Below, piece after piece: positions 1-5,657 of a DNA stretch of 6,202 nucleotides (position 1 is its first letter; each line of letters starts with the position of its first letter). The position numbers and the translations under genes are program-made. A model generated the notes under the pieces. The model saw nothing but the letters and a program-made list of their open reading frames with translations, was not told the DNA's origin and made no database searches. Source of the stretch: Thermoplasmata archaeon (GTDB taxonomy: Archaea > Thermoplasmatota > Thermoplasmata > Thermoplasmatales > Thermoplasmataceae); the NCBI GenBank assembly GCA_021850835.1, contig JAJZKS010000111.1, positions 1 to 6,202 of the forward strand. Reading direction: 5' to 3'.

Positions 1-1453
1 AAATTCCGTCAGCAAAGTCATAGCCAGGATCAACAGGATTCCAACCTGGTCCCTGCCAAATTCATTCCTGCTCATCATCGGGATCGGGTACTTCTTCACT
101 TTTTACGACATCTCGGACATCGGGTTCGCAATGCCTGCCATCGATGTTCAGTTTCATATCCCATCAGGCAGTTTCCTTAGCCTCTTTCTTGCCCTTGCAG
201 TAGGGCTCCTGGGGTACGCGATTGGATCCTATGCCATCGGCACATTCGCCGACCTCAATGGAAGATTCAGCTCTATGGTGCTCACAATGGGCCTGACTGC
301 CGTAGGATCCTTTGGCGATGCCCTTTCCATCAATATTCCCATGCTGGCTGTTTTCAGGTTCATCACCGGGCTTGGCCTTGGCGCAGATTTGAACCTGATC
401 TCAACATATATCAGTGAATTCGCCCCGGCAGAATCCAGGGCCAGGATCACCGTATACACATTCCTTGTCGGAATAATCGGCCAAGCAGTTACTCCCTTCA
501 TTGCCCTTGGACTGGTGCACGAAACAGGATCAGGATGGAGATACCTGTTCCTGATCGGGGGCATAATTGCGGCAATAGCAGTGGCACTGAGGACACAGCT
601 GCCCGAATCACCAAGATGGCTCATGGCAACAAAGCGGGACCTCAAATCAGCTGAAGAAATCGTTACAAAGATGGAAAATTCTGCAAGGAAAAAGATCGGG
701 GATCTTCCGGAACCCAGCCTGGAAAAGGTTGAACTGGAAGATAATAAGTTCCCTACAGAATTTCTATTCAGTCAGCCATACTCTTCACGCCTCGCAATAC
801 TCGGGGGAATGTGGTTCTTCTGGTATATTGGCAACTACGCTTTCCTAGGTGATGCGGCAACAATTGTCAACAATGCAGGAATCAGCATTACCAGTTCTAT
901 CCTGTATATTGCCATAGGCGCAATAGGGTATCCCTTCGGTGCAGCCCTCATGATCCTTTCTGCTGACAAATACGAGAGAAAATACATAATTTGCGCCGAC
1001 ACAGTTGTCTGGCTCATTGGCATGGTAATTTTCTCCTTCGGTACAAGCTATACATTGACTGCCGGCTCATTCGTGGCATCGCTTGCGTTAGGGATGTACC
1101 TGCAGGTGGCATACACTTTCACCGCTGAAAGCTACCCGACCAGGGCAAGGACTTCAGGATTTGCGCTGACCGATGGTATTGGGCACTCAGGGGGTGCTCT
1201 GGGTGCCATTCTGCTTCCCATTCTGGTAAGCGCTTATTCCTTTTCAGCCGGGTTCATTTTCATCGGAATCACCGGCTTCATTGCAGGCCTATTTGCACTG
1301 GCCGGGCCCATGGCGAGCCGGCGAACTCTAGAAATGGTTTCCGGGGAAACTGGAAAGCCAGCCGGTCCAAACATAGGGAATAACCTGTTCATCCTTATTC
1401 TCATAACCATAGTGGCGGTCAGTGCATGGGGAATAACTGCTGTTCTCGCTTGA
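1..1453 (+). CDS. MFS transporter, sugar-porter type, 5' partial
   Basis: Integral membrane carrier, probably a proton-coupled importer of a sugar or small organic acid; the substrate cannot be read from sequence. The frame is open from base 2 (base 1 ends the previous codon), giving 483 visible residues, so only a few N-terminal residues are missing. The ATG at 131 is not the start: codons 2-130 encode helix 1 with GYFFTFYDISDIGF. Family marks, in order: a motif A variant GTFADLNGR (about 239-265), RFITGLGLGADL in helix 4, a SEFAPAESRAR turn, PESPRWL after helix 6 (602-622), a charged central loop of about 55 residues, and AESYPTRAR after helix 10 (about 1124-1150). PESPRWL and the E-S-Y-P-T-R turn are typical of the sugar-porter/metabolite-transporter branch. 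Unusually, a thirteenth hydrophobic segment (about 1385-1450) follows the normal twelve. The last 35 bases overlap the convergent gene at 1419-1931. No terminator hairpin is evident. Confidence 0.93.
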   Translation, partial: NSVSKVIARINRIPTWSLPNSFLLIIGIGYFFTFYDISDIGFAMPAIDVQFHIPSGSFLSLFLALAVGLLGYAIGSYAIGTFADLNGRFSSMVLTMGLTAVGSFGDALSINIPMLAVFRFITGLGLGADLNLISTYISEFAPAESRARITVYTFLVGIIGQAVTPFIALGLVHETGSGWRYLFLIGGIIAAIAVALRTQLPESPRWLMATKRDLKSAEEIVTKMENSARKKIGDLPEPSLEKVELEDNKFPTEFLFSQPYSSRLAILGGMWFFWYIGNYAFLGDAATIVNNAGISITSSILYIAIGAIGYPFGAALMILSADKYERKYIICADTVVWLIGMVIFSFGTSYTLTAGSFVASLALGMYLQVAYTFTAESYPTRARTSGFALTDGIGHSGGALGAILLPILVSAYSFSAGFIFIGITGFIAGLFALAGPMASRRTLEMVSGETGKPAGPNIGNNLFILILITIVAVSAWGITAVLA

Positions 1454-1931
1454 TCCAGATAAATAGCCAGGCCAAAGCAATGCCCGGCTTTTCCACCAGC
1501 CCATTTCTGAAAACCTGGCTCATTACGGCGGCAAGAGTTTCTCCTATCCCAATGCTAAAAAGATTGGCAATGCAACCATATAGAAACGATGCGTGGTAAC
1601 CAGGATAATATTCTATGGTGAAGCTGAAAAAGCTATGGGGCATAAGGAAAAAGGGAAGGGCAGCAAGCACTATTCCCACAAGTACTGTCGTAGCCACAGC
1701 CTTTCCGGTTCCATAAATGAGGCCGAACATCAGAAACACAGTTCCAGCAATAGTTACGGCCGAAGGTATTGTGGAAAACCTGTTGTTGAAGGCAACCATG
1801 TTGCCCACAGAGGGATTGCCCATAAGCCATATGTCCAGAATTTCAGCAATTATCTCAGCTGCAATGAATGTCGCAAGCCCTGCGAAAAGGAATATCATGG
1901 AATTCCTCCTGCTTATTTTCTTGCTTGCCAT
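1419..1931 (-). CDS. Small multi-pass membrane protein, unknown function
   Basis: A hydrophobic protein of 170 residues that I do not recognise. Likely membrane segments lie at residues about 12-36, 56-74, 78-97 and 114-136, with a weaker one at 148-160. There is a basic N-terminus (KK, RR) and a basic tail (KREQ). No catalytic or metal-binding motif stands out. E26/E30 and D33 lie inside or at the edge of the first helix, and a loop around 104-113 is rich in aromatics. The start is uncertain. M1 (1931) fits a leaderless transcript from a TATA box centred near 1955. M12 (1898) is preceded by a perfect AGGAGG at 1905-1910 with six-base spacing and would give 159 residues, starting directly in helix 1. 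Arginine is usually AGG here, so this AGGAGG (R8-R9) may be chance. The 3' end overlaps the sugar-porter gene by 35 bases. The gene is accepted as real because of its helix pattern, its promoter and the lack of a better frame. Confidence 0.72.
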   Translation of the reverse strand: MASKKISRRNSMIFLFAGLATFIAAEIIAEILDIWLMGNPSVGNMVAFNNRFSTIPSAVTIAGTVFLMFGLIYGTGKAVATTVLVGIVLAALPFFLMPHSFFSFTIEYYPGYHASFLYGCIANLFSIGIGETLAAVMSQVFRNGLVEKPGIALAWLFIWIKREQQLFPMH

Positions 1932-1932
1932 T

Positions 1933-1960
1933 GTTAAATATGATCATGTCTTAAAATAAG
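1933..1960 (-). promoter_or_regulatory. Two alternative TATA-like boxes for the small membrane protein gene
   Basis: On the minus strand, TTATTTTAA (about 1959-1951) is centred about 24 bases upstream of the ATG at 1931, which predicts a leaderless message. A second box, CATATTTAAC (1942-1933), would start transcription near 1911. That would leave a leader of about 13 bases with AGGAGG in front of the alternative ATG at 1898. Both readings are consistent with archaeal promoter geometry; the sequence alone does not decide between them. Confidence 0.5.
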
Positions 1961-1990
1961 AAGGATTCTGATCACGTGTTATATCTAGGA

Positions 1991-2028
1991 AAGTGTCATA
2001 TTATGACCCAATAAGTGACATGAATGTC
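1991..2028. promoter_or_regulatory. Paired palindromes in tandem, possible operator or activator sites
   Basis: Two interrupted palindromes lie side by side: GTCATA-T-TATGAC (1995-2007) and GACAT-GA-ATGTC (2017-2028). Each sits in a directly repeated context, AAGTGTCAT (1991-1999) and AAGTGACAT (2013-2021), so the unit repeats every 22 bases, about two turns of DNA. They lie 35-75 bases upstream of the TATA box of the 1419-1931 gene and past the stop of the 2083-3282 gene, so the former is the more likely target. No regulator gene is in the window. The binding role is inference. Confidence 0.35.
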
Positions 2029-2067
2029 CTGCAGAAATTTATTCTCCCTGTTAAACACAGTGAAAGC

Positions 2068-2073
2068 AAAAAA
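2068..2073 (-). terminator. T-tract terminator after the DHA3-like MFS gene
   Basis: Six consecutive T residues on the minus strand begin about ten bases past the TGA at 2085-2083. Archaeal RNA polymerase commonly terminates at such oligo-T runs without a strong hairpin; no stable stem precedes it here. Confidence 0.45.
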
Positions 2074-2082
2074 CCATCCCCA

Positions 2083-3282
2083 TCACCCTGTGGGAGATAT
2101 TGTTGCATCAGTGGATTCTCCGCCTCCAAGTGCGAACAACTTAGGAAGCATCAAGAATGAAAGTGCAGTCACTGGCAGCATTATAAATCCAATGTAAAGG
2201 AAAATGGTATCCACCCTTAGAAAAATAGAAGCAAAGGATAGTACGGCTGCCATGGCAGGGGTAGATCCACCCAGGAAAATGCGCAGGAAAGCCATGACCT
2301 TCCCATAAATATTCCTGGGTATAATCTTCATAATCCTTGTCTGCAGGGGGATGTTGATCACAGGAAGGAGAATCCCCACTGAAAGGCCCAGGCCCACATC
2401 GAAAATTGCACTGTCGCTTATGCCAAGCAGGATGAAAATCGGGGCGTAGCAGAGCACTAGCAAGGACAGGGCCAGGGGCTTGTCCACACGTTTGTTCAGC
2501 TTTCCTGACAGCCAGGAGCCGAAAATCCCCCCAATCGGTATTGATGCTATAAATGCTGTGTAATAAAGCGGGCTGGCCCTCAGGATCAGGTGGAACAGTC
2601 CTGACGAGTAAACGTCAAGGGACTCAAACAGGCCATTGAGTATGAAAGCCACCACAACTAATCCCAGGATCTTCCTGTAAAAACCTATGGAGGATGCAAG
2701 TTCCTTAGCTGCGCTGCTGCCTGATTCCCTGGATGAAGCCTCAGCTATTGGTGCAGATGTTATTGCGGATGCAACAGCCAGGGCTATGAGGATCAAATAA
2801 AGCTGGTTGCCAAAATACAGGATTGCCAGGCCGCCGAGAACGGTTCCGATGAGGGTGGAAACGAAACTTCCGGCCTGCGACAGGGAATTTCCCTTCAGGA
2901 ACTGGTCCTCTGGGAGATGCTTCTTCATTATTGCAGAGAAACTGTCCCCTTTCATTGTGAAGCCAAGGGAGAGGAATCCGGCTGTGATGTATATGAACGG
3001 CAACTGTGACCCAAATGCCAGGAAAATGAGCCCTGCAGTTGAAGCGACAGATGAAATGAGGCTGATCAGTGTGCTGTTCATCCTGTCAATGAGGTGGCCG
3101 ATGGGAATGGAGGAAACAATTGACACTGCAAGGGAGATTGTGGCACTGAGCCCGGCAAGGAAAACGGAGTGGTATTGCTCCACAATCCTCCAGAGAAAGA
3201 AAACCTGGAAAGCGTTGAAAATGACACTAATAATCATGCGGGACCCCAGGTACCTGTAGTAGAAATTTCGGAGTTCCGCCAT
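2083..3282 (-). CDS. MFS transporter, DHA3 efflux-like
   Basis: A membrane protein of 399 residues with about twelve helices, probably a proton-driven exporter of a small molecule such as a drug, siderophore-like compound or metabolite; substrate unknown. The motif A region is GHLIDRMNS (residues 62-70), with a weaker second-half counterpart GSWLSGKLNKR (255-265). The GNSLSQAGSFVSTLIGTVLGG segment (131-151) and the IPRNIYGKVMAFLRI segment (321-335) resemble the conserved loop and helix patterns of the DHA3 group, which includes MefA- and EntS-type exporters. A polar loop rich in Ser, Glu and Ala (about 180-197) separates the halves, and the tail after residue 385 is hydrophilic. The start at 3282 is supported by a TATA-like box about 30 bases upstream and by helix 1 beginning soon after; there is no Shine-Dalgarno motif. 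It is divergent from the MFS gene at 3607, and the two proteins belong to different MFS groups, so they are not a recent duplication. Confidence 0.9.
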   Translation of the reverse strand: MAELRNFYYRYLGSRMIISVIFNAFQVFFLWRIVEQYHSVFLAGLSATISLAVSIVSSIPIGHLIDRMNSTLISLISSVASTAGLIFLAFGSQLPFIYITAGFLSLGFTMKGDSFSAIMKKHLPEDQFLKGNSLSQAGSFVSTLIGTVLGGLAILYFGNQLYLILIALAVASAITSAPIAEASSRESGSSAAKELASSIGFYRKILGLVVVAFILNGLFESLDVYSSGLFHLILRASPLYYTAFIASIPIGGIFGSWLSGKLNKRVDKPLALSLLVLCYAPIFILLGISDSAIFDVGLGLSVGILLPVINIPLQTRIMKIIPRNIYGKVMAFLRIFLGGSTPAMAAVLSFASIFLRVDTIFLYIGFIMLPVTALSFLMLPKLFALGGGESTDATISPTG

Positions 3283-3300
3283 AAGACTAAAAAAGAATAA

Positions 3301-3423
3301 TCAAGACTTTATTAAATTAGCCCTTAAGGCTTTCTTAGGAGCCATGAGGCCATTCAGCAGGCCCGCCAAAATGGCTTTTGCCCCGGCATGAAAATTCAGT
3401 AAGCCATGGCAGGGCGAAATCAT
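3301..3423 (-). CDS. Possible small ORF or gene remnant, 40 residues
   Basis: A minus-strand frame from ATG 3423 to TGA 3303-3301 encodes 40 residues ending in APKKALRANLIKS. An upstream in-frame ATG at 3456 would give 51 residues. The peptide has a short alanine/leucine-rich amphipathic stretch (AKAILAGLLNGLM) and a basic tail. It ends 18 bases before the ATG of the DHA3-like gene and covers that gene's TATA box, which argues against both being expressed normally. It also spans the inverted repeat at 3376-3419, which could itself account for the composition. I do not recognise it. It could be a small protein, the 3' end of a decayed gene, or chance. Confidence 0.18.
   Translation of the reverse strand: MISPCHGLLNFHAGAKAILAGLLNGLMAPKKALRANLIKS
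3308..3316 (-). promoter_or_regulatory. TATA box of the DHA3-like MFS gene
   Basis: The minus-strand sequence TTTAATAAA is centred about 30 bases upstream of the ATG at 3282. This places the transcript start at or only a few bases before the start codon. The TTATTCTTTTTTAG stretch before the ATG has no Shine-Dalgarno match, which fits a leaderless or near-leaderless mRNA. Confidence 0.5.
3376..3419. repeat. Imperfect inverted repeat, 15-base arms
   Basis: TTTTGCCCCGGCATG (3376-3390) and CATGGCAGGGCGAAA (3405-3419) are inverted copies matching at 12 of 15 positions, with a 14-base spacer. In RNA this could fold into an interrupted stem-loop. It sits about 60-100 bases upstream of the minus-strand TATA box and about 135 bases before the plus-strand one. 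It could be a regulator-binding region, a structured RNA or a remnant of a mobile element; no transposase or target duplication is seen. Confidence 0.35.
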
Positions 3424-3553
3424 ATGGAAAAATACGGGAGAAAATGACGATACCATGTTTGGGGTTTCACGTCATAATGAATTTCCACAGTTTGCATTGA
3501 TTCCAAAGGGTCCCGTCGCCATCCCGAGACTGAAAATTTTGGTCCTAAATTTG

Positions 3554-3561
3554 AAATATAT
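3554..3561 (+). promoter_or_regulatory. TATA box of the DHA1-type MFS gene
   Basis: AAATATAT is centred about 49 bases upstream of the ATG at 3607, predicting transcription from about 3583 and a leader of roughly 24 bases. The AAGGAG at 3577-3582 lies too far from the ATG (24 bases) to act as a ribosome binding site and would sit at or before the predicted transcript start. Confidence 0.5.
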
Positions 3562-3574
3562 TCTGAAAACAGAA
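3561..3574. promoter_or_regulatory. Operator-like palindrome directly after the TATA box
   Basis: TTCTG-AAAA-CAGAA is a perfect interrupted palindrome with five-base arms. Its first base is the last base of the TATA-like box at 3554-3561, so it lies between TATA and the predicted transcript start. A dimeric repressor bound here would block polymerase recruitment, which is a common design for efflux pump genes. The regulator is not encoded in the window. The role is inferred from position and symmetry only. Confidence 0.4.
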
Positions 3575-3606
3575 ATAAGGAGAAGGAATACTCTTCCAAT
3601 TTTAAT

Positions 3607-4851
3607 ATGGAATACCGCTTTAACTTCCGAAACCTAGACCCCAGGCTTAAAATCCTGAGCATAGTCAGGTTTGTAAGGGCATTCGGGAGAGGCTCAACTT
3701 TCGTATTTCTTCCACTTGTTTTCATAAGCGTTTATCACCTCAGCTTCATTCTTACCGGGCTGCTCCTAGGATTTGCGACCCTTCTCATGGCCGGCGTCCA
3801 GTTCCTTGCAGGGAGGTGGACCGACAGGATTGGGCGGAGGAGCATCCTTGTCTATTCACAGATTCCAGGTGTCATAGCCTATCTCGCAGTTTTTTATTCT
3901 GTCGCAATACCTCATTTTGTCTTCCTTGCAATCGGGTCATGGTACAGCACCATTGTCATAAACGCTGTGCAGTACCCTGCCGTCCAGGCTGCGGTTGCGG
4001 ACATCACTTCTGTCAGTGACAGGCTCTCAGGATTCACCCTGATCAGGGTGATGGCAAACCTCGGAATTGCAACCGGCCCGCTCGTTGGCGCATACCTTGC
4101 AGGCTACGGCCTGCAGTACATATTCCTGATAGCAAGCATAGCCACTGCAGCAGAAGTTGTGATGCTGTACCTCTTCATGAGCGAGACTTATAAGCCATCC
4201 CAAACAAACGAAGTTAAAAAGCGCCTTTTCCGGGATACTGTAAAGGGCGACAGGTTTTTCCTCATTTTCATCGTCATTGGAATACTTCTTGCATTCTTCA
4301 CCAGGCAGAGAGGCACTTCGCTAACAGTCTACACGGTGGTACTCTCAAACCTGCCATTCATGGATCTTGGGTACATATGGGCCCTAAATGGAATCTTAGT
4401 GGTGATCCTGCAACTCCCATTGCTGAGGGTCATGACCGGAAAAGGTAATTCAATGGTGTGGAGGGGAGTTTGCGTCCTCTTTTATGCAGGAGGGTTTGTA
4501 GTGCTTTCTGCAGTTCCATCCCTTGGGATACTCCTGCTTTCTATGACAATATCCACCGTTGGTGAAGATTTCCTATCTCCGACTACCCAGGCCATAGTAA
4601 CCACTATCGCCCCCGGTTACCTGAAAGGCTCTTACATCGGAGTGTACAACCTCATAATCGCCAGCGGCTCTTTTACGGGGGCCCTGGTCGGCCTCTGGCT
4701 CCTTTATGCTCTGCGCAATTTTGGTTCAACATACTGGGATTACATTGCCGTGGGCTCCCTTCTTGTGGCATTCCTCTACATGGCAATCTCGAGGCCTTTC
4801 AGCAAGAGAATGGGGGAAGTTGAATCCCCTGAGGTAAGGATTTCAGGATAG
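3607..4851 (+). CDS. MFS transporter, DHA1 drug/H+ antiporter type
   Basis: A 414-residue, twelve-helix membrane exporter of the DHA1 type, expected to pump a hydrophobic or cationic compound out in exchange for protons; the actual substrate is unknown. Motif A is textbook: GRWTDRIGRR at residues 69-78, in the loop between helices 2 and 3. The helix 4/5 region has R147 followed by NLGIATGPLVGAYLAG (151-166), matching motif C (the GP-x-x-G antiporter signature) of drug/H+ antiporters. A charged loop (about 192-216, SETYKP to KGDR) joins the two halves. The second half keeps a long hydrophobic pattern with a VGEDFLSPTTQA segment (318-329). Length is normal for the family. No alternative start lies upstream in frame, and a TATA box with an adjacent palindrome precedes the gene. 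It is divergent from the DHA3-like gene, and a weak hairpin plus T5 follows the stop. Orientation as an exporter is inferred from motif C. Confidence 0.92.
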   Translation: MEYRFNFRNLDPRLKILSIVRFVRAFGRGSTFVFLPLVFISVYHLSFILTGLLLGFATLLMAGVQFLAGRWTDRIGRRSILVYSQIPGVIAYLAVFYSVAIPHFVFLAIGSWYSTIVINAVQYPAVQAAVADITSVSDRLSGFTLIRVMANLGIATGPLVGAYLAGYGLQYIFLIASIATAAEVVMLYLFMSETYKPSQTNEVKKRLFRDTVKGDRFFLIFIVIGILLAFFTRQRGTSLTVYTVVLSNLPFMDLGYIWALNGILVVILQLPLLRVMTGKGNSMVWRGVCVLFYAGGFVVLSAVPSLGILLLSMTISTVGEDFLSPTTQAIVTTIAPGYLKGSYIGVYNLIIASGSFTGALVGLWLLYALRNFGSTYWDYIAVGSLLVAFLYMAISRPFSKRMGEVESPEVRISG

Positions 4852-4878
4852 CGGATTACACTCAGTCGCCTTTTGATG

Positions 4879-4899
4879 CATGCCAGCATGGAAGTTTTT
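4879..4899 (+). terminator. Weak hairpin and T-tract after the DHA1-type MFS gene
   Basis: CATGC-CA-GCATG (4879-4890) is followed four bases later by TTTTT (4895-4899), starting about 28 bases past the stop at 4851. The stem is short and its loop is tight, so the T-tract is probably the main signal. Confidence 0.35.
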
Positions 4900-4923
4900 C
4901 AGAAGCAGCAGCCCTGGCATTTG

Positions 4924-4931
4924 TATTTAAA
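4924..4931 (+). promoter_or_regulatory. Orphan TATA-like box in a convergent gap
   Basis: TATTTAAA is a good archaeal TATA match, pointing rightwards to a start near 4950-4955. The only ORF just downstream starts at the ATG at 4966 and has 13 codons, so no normal gene is served. A transcript would run antisense into the 3' end of the methyltransferase gene. It may equally be a chance AT-rich patch. Confidence 0.22.
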
Positions 4932-5007
4932 ACAGAATTGGGTCTAGGAGACTGGCCAGGACCATAATGGACAAAGCGGGAATGGAGTGGCCTTTCCTCA
5001 ATCCCTG

Positions 5008-5012
5008 AAAAA
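5008..5012 (-). terminator. T-tract terminator after the methyltransferase gene
   Basis: Five T residues on the minus strand follow the TGA (5015-5013) immediately. No hairpin is associated. This fits an archaeal oligo-T terminator, although the run is short. Confidence 0.3.
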
Positions 5013-5591
5013 TCATTTCTTCTTCATGCCGAGGATCCTGTACGACCACTCTCCGGAACCTTCTTCACCCTCTTCCCTGACTGCCGATGAAAATCTGCTG
5101 AAGAAATCCATGTCTTTCTTCAGGGATGGGAACAGGTCTCCGATGATGAAATAGCCGCCACTTTTAAGTGCAGAAAAAACAGTCTGGTAGCCTTCGAACC
5201 TCCTCTTCCCCAGGTTATGGAAAACCAGGCTGGATATGGCAAGGTCGAAATCGGCGCCAAAAGGCAGAGGGTTTATCAGGTCATGCTGAAGAATTTCCAC
5301 TCTTGAGCCTATACCAAGAATTTCCATGTTTGCTTCTGCCCTTTCAAGTGAAGCATCTGAAAGGCTATCATGCTGGAAGATGTCGACAGCGGTTATCCTT
5401 GAATTATGGAAGCAACCGGCAGCAATGCTCGACATGAACCCAAGTCCGCATCCAGCGTCAAGGATTCTCAGTTCAGCGTCGGCAGGATACAGGGAAAGGA
5501 ACAGTGAGGAGAAAACCTTCCCTGCTTTTTCCCTCATTTTCCTGGATTCATCAGGCGTGGAATGGTGGTAGGTTCCAAAATCCGGTTCCAT
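5013..5591 (-). CDS. Class I SAM-dependent methyltransferase, target unknown
   Basis: A soluble protein of 192 residues with the Rossmann-like SAM-binding fold. Motif I is ILDAGCGLG (43-51), the glycine-rich SAM loop. ITAVDI (66-71) supplies the acidic residue (D70) expected to bind the ribose hydroxyls. LQHDLINPLPF (101-111) carries D104 next to the adenine site. FDLAISSLVFHNL (115-127) is the motif IV strand, and LKSGGYFIIGDL (142-153) corresponds to the strand 5/6 region. The short N-terminus (GTYHHSTPDESRKMREK) probably forms a cap over the cofactor. There is no substrate domain, so the target (small molecule, lipid, RNA or protein) cannot be named. The C-terminus ends in basic KKK. The start is supported by a TATA box centred about 27 bases upstream, which predicts a leaderless mRNA. 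It follows the HAD gene on the same strand with 66 bases between them, so co-expression is possible but not required. Confidence 0.9.
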   Translation of the reverse strand: MEPDFGTYHHSTPDESRKMREKAGKVFSSLFLSLYPADAELRILDAGCGLGFMSSIAAGCFHNSRITAVDIFQHDSLSDASLERAEANMEILGIGSRVEILQHDLINPLPFGADFDLAISSLVFHNLGKRRFEGYQTVFSALKSGGYFIIGDLFPSLKKDMDFFSRFSSAVREEGEEGSGEWSYRILGMKKK

Positions 5592-5614
5592 AATTACCCA
5601 TAAGAAACATCAGG

Positions 5615-5622
5615 GTATTTAT
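5615..5622 (-). promoter_or_regulatory. TATA box of the methyltransferase gene
   Basis: Minus-strand ATAAATAC (5622-5615), within TGCATAAATACC, is centred about 27 bases upstream of the ATG at 5591, the ideal distance for a leaderless transcript. It lies in the 66-base gap after the HAD gene, showing that the methyltransferase can be transcribed on its own. Confidence 0.55.
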
Positions 5623-5657
5623 GCATTGATCCAACTTATGGCTGAAACACCAGAGAA

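Larger units (their letters stand above)
3283..3606. other. Divergent intergenic region between two MFS genes
   Basis: These 324 bases separate two divergent transporter genes. The left end holds the minus-strand promoter and a copy of AAGACT directly before the ATG, repeated 20 bases away (3283-3288 and 3303-3308). The middle part (about 3320-3420) is richer in G+C and contains a long imperfect inverted repeat, a GCCA-AAA-TGGC mini-palindrome (3365-3375), the palindrome GCCATGGC (3403-3410) and a possible small ORF. The stretch 3424-3550 shows nothing I can name. The right end holds the plus-strand TATA box and an operator-like palindrome. I see no convincing regulator gene. Confidence 0.6.

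Noticed and set aside
131..133. ATG as the start of the first MFS gene
   Set aside because: The frame is open to base 2 and the upstream codons encode a helix 1 typical of the family, so the true start lies outside the window.
229..645. Minus-strand frame of 138 codons inside the first MFS gene
   Set aside because: It is fully antisense to a well-supported transporter and has no domain-like pattern; it is a shadow of the real codons.
1593..1937. Plus-strand frame of 114 codons opposite the small membrane protein
   Set aside because: Its product is rich in His, Cys, Ser and Lys with no fold-like pattern, while the minus strand gives clean membrane helices and has a promoter.
3361..3420. Inverted repeat as insertion-sequence ends
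   Set aside because: There is no transposase, the spacer is only 14 bases and no flanking target duplication is visible.
3577..3582. AAGGAG as ribosome binding site for the DHA1-type gene
   Set aside because: It is 24 bases from the ATG, too far for normal initiation, and no in-frame start codon lies closer.
3455..3637. Plus-strand frame of 60 codons ahead of the DHA1-type gene
   Set aside because: It runs through the TATA box and palindrome and overlaps the transporter start in another frame; likely chance.
3420..3725. Minus-strand frame of 101 codons in the divergent region
   Set aside because: It covers the promoter and first 119 bases of the DHA1-type gene, has no recognisable domain and no promoter of its own that I can see.
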